Shown here piece by piece: positions 6,502 to 7,168 of a stretch of 7,168 nucleotides of DNA; position 1 is the stretch's first letter, and each line of letters opens with the position of its first letter. Origin of the DNA: an uncultured Clostridium sp. (GTDB taxonomy: Bacteria > Bacillota > Clostridia > Lachnospirales > Lachnospiraceae); NCBI GenBank assembly GCA_905192625.1, contig CAJJLI010000093.1, forward strand, positions 1-7,168, written 5' to 3'. The notes under the pieces were generated by a model. The model was not told the origin of the DNA and did no database searches. It saw nothing but the letters and a program-made list of their open reading frames with translations. The translations under genes and the position numbers were made by a program.

Positions 6502-6987
6502 ATGGGGGAGATGATAAAAGTTGGGATGGCAGACATGAACGTTTGTGTTGCGCCAGATGCAATAACGACGTTAGGATTAGGTTCTTGTGTCGGAATTGTT
6601 TTATACGATACTACGAAGAAAATAGCTGGAATGGTACATGTTATGTTGCCAGATAGTACAAAAATACGTAACAATGGAAATGTTGCCAAATTTGCAGATA
6701 CTGGAATTGATGAATTAATAAAGAGGCTTTTAAAAATGGGAGCATCAAAAACATCAATGATTGCAAAGATTGCAGGTGGAGCACAGATGTTTGCATTTCA
6801 ATCAAACAATGAAATGCTACGGGTTGGTGAAAGGAATGTAGAAGCAACAAAACAGATACTGCACCAACTTAAGATACCAATTATTGCAGAAGATACCGGT
6901 CTTAATTACGGACGAACCATTGAATTTTATCCGGAAAACGGAGAATTAATTATTCGATCGGTAGGAAAACCGCTGAAAACACTGTGA
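6502..6987 (+). CDS. cheD: Chemoreceptor glutamine deamidase CheD
   Basis: CheD deamidates specific receptor glutamines and is controlled by binding CheC, which it in turn stimulates as a CheY-P phosphatase. From the preferred start it is 161 residues, a normal family length. The N-terminal IKVGMADMNV and the core TTLGLGSCVGIVLYD are signature segments. The cysteine-protease-like triad is present as T23, C29 and H46 (HVMLPDS), with the same spacing (6 and 17) as in the Thermotoga enzyme as I remember it. Further conserved blocks are KIAGGAQMF and EDTGLNYGRTIEFYPENGEL. It sits eight bases after cheC. Start choice among TTG 6499, ATG 6502 and ATG 6511 changes only up to four N-terminal residues. 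Confidence 0.96.
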   Translation: MGEMIKVGMADMNVCVAPDAITTLGLGSCVGIVLYDTTKKIAGMVHVMLPDSTKIRNNGNVAKFADTGIDELIKRLLKMGASKTSMIAKIAGGAQMFAFQSNNEMLRVGERNVEATKQILHQLKIPIIAEDTGLNYGRTIEFYPENGELIIRSVGKPLKTL

Positions 6988-7005
6988 GAAAGGTAGGAAG
7001 CCACG

Positions 7006-7168
7006 ATGAAATATAAAAATATCCCAGCAATTATTATGTTAAGTGCTGGTGCTATAGCAAGTATTATTTGTATTATCAATAAGTTTAGTTTACTTAATAT
7101 GTTAAAAGTAATATTGGTTGTATTATTAGTTTTTTATGTACTTGGACTTATTGTAAACCGTATTCTAT
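7006..7168 (+). CDS. Small hydrophobic membrane protein of unknown function (3' partial)
   Basis: An open frame begins at the ATG at 7006 and runs off the window end after 54 full codons. A purine-rich site (AGGTAGGAAG, 6991-7000) sits just upstream. The protein starts with a short basic stretch (MKYKN), then a hydrophobic helix at about residues 6-24, a short KFS turn, and a second longer hydrophobic helix at about 31-53 ending in NRIL. It is too short for a family call, and I do not recognise it with certainty. It lies 18 bases after cheD in the same direction, so it is probably in the same transcript. In related Clostridia I recall a small uncharacterised membrane protein at this place, before the motility sigma factor gene; this is memory, not shown here. 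Confidence 0.75.
   Translation, partial: MKYKNIPAIIMLSAGAIASIICIINKFSLLNMLKVILVVLLVFYVLGLIVNRIL

Noticed and set aside
6474..6850. Minus-strand open frames (6474-6689 and 6641-6850) over the start of cheD.
   Set aside because: They overlap each other and the conserved CheD catalytic core, and have low-complexity, non-family-like translations.

Overview
This window is a low-GC, Gram-positive-type flagellar and chemotaxis gene cluster, with every supported gene on the + strand. The order is flhF (3' end only) - flhG - PilZ/YcgR-type flagellar brake - cheB - cheA - cheW - [hairpin] - cheC - cheD - small membrane protein (5' end only). Paired cheC/cheD, FlhF/FlhG and a PilZ protein inside a che cluster point to a motile Firmicute. 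Purine-rich Shine-Dalgarno sites, A/T-ending codons and this gene order fit Clostridia best, probably Lachnospiraceae. I cannot fix genus or species from the window alone.

Region by region. Bases 1-55 do not belong to the rest: they are G+C-richer and interrupt the flhF frame with a stop, and homology to FlhF resumes abruptly at about base 56. From 56 to 1285, flhF and flhG abut (stop TAG directly followed by ATG). After 59 bp come the PilZ gene, cheB and cheA, with 3 bp and 1 bp gaps. cheW follows cheA by 10 bp, with its Shine-Dalgarno site overlapping the cheA stop codon. The one real gap (5742-5875, 134 bp) holds a long imperfect hairpin that resembles a terminator. cheC, cheD and the truncated membrane-protein gene then follow with 8 bp and 18 bp gaps.

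How the genes work together. FlhF and FlhG are the paired GTPase/ATPase that set flagellar position and number. The PilZ protein probably couples cyclic di-GMP to flagellar rotation. CheA and CheW form the receptor-bound kinase complex. CheB is the phosphorylation-activated receptor methylesterase. CheC (a CheY-P phosphatase) and CheD (a receptor deamidase) form the additional adaptation module known from Bacillus and Thermotoga. cheY, cheR and receptor genes are not in this window and must lie elsewhere if the pathway is complete. All complete proteins keep their recognisable catalytic or binding motifs. This is an ordinary, intact locus; the items most worth a second look are the 5' junction, the intergenic hairpin and the unnamed membrane protein. 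I found no evidence of an undescribed system.
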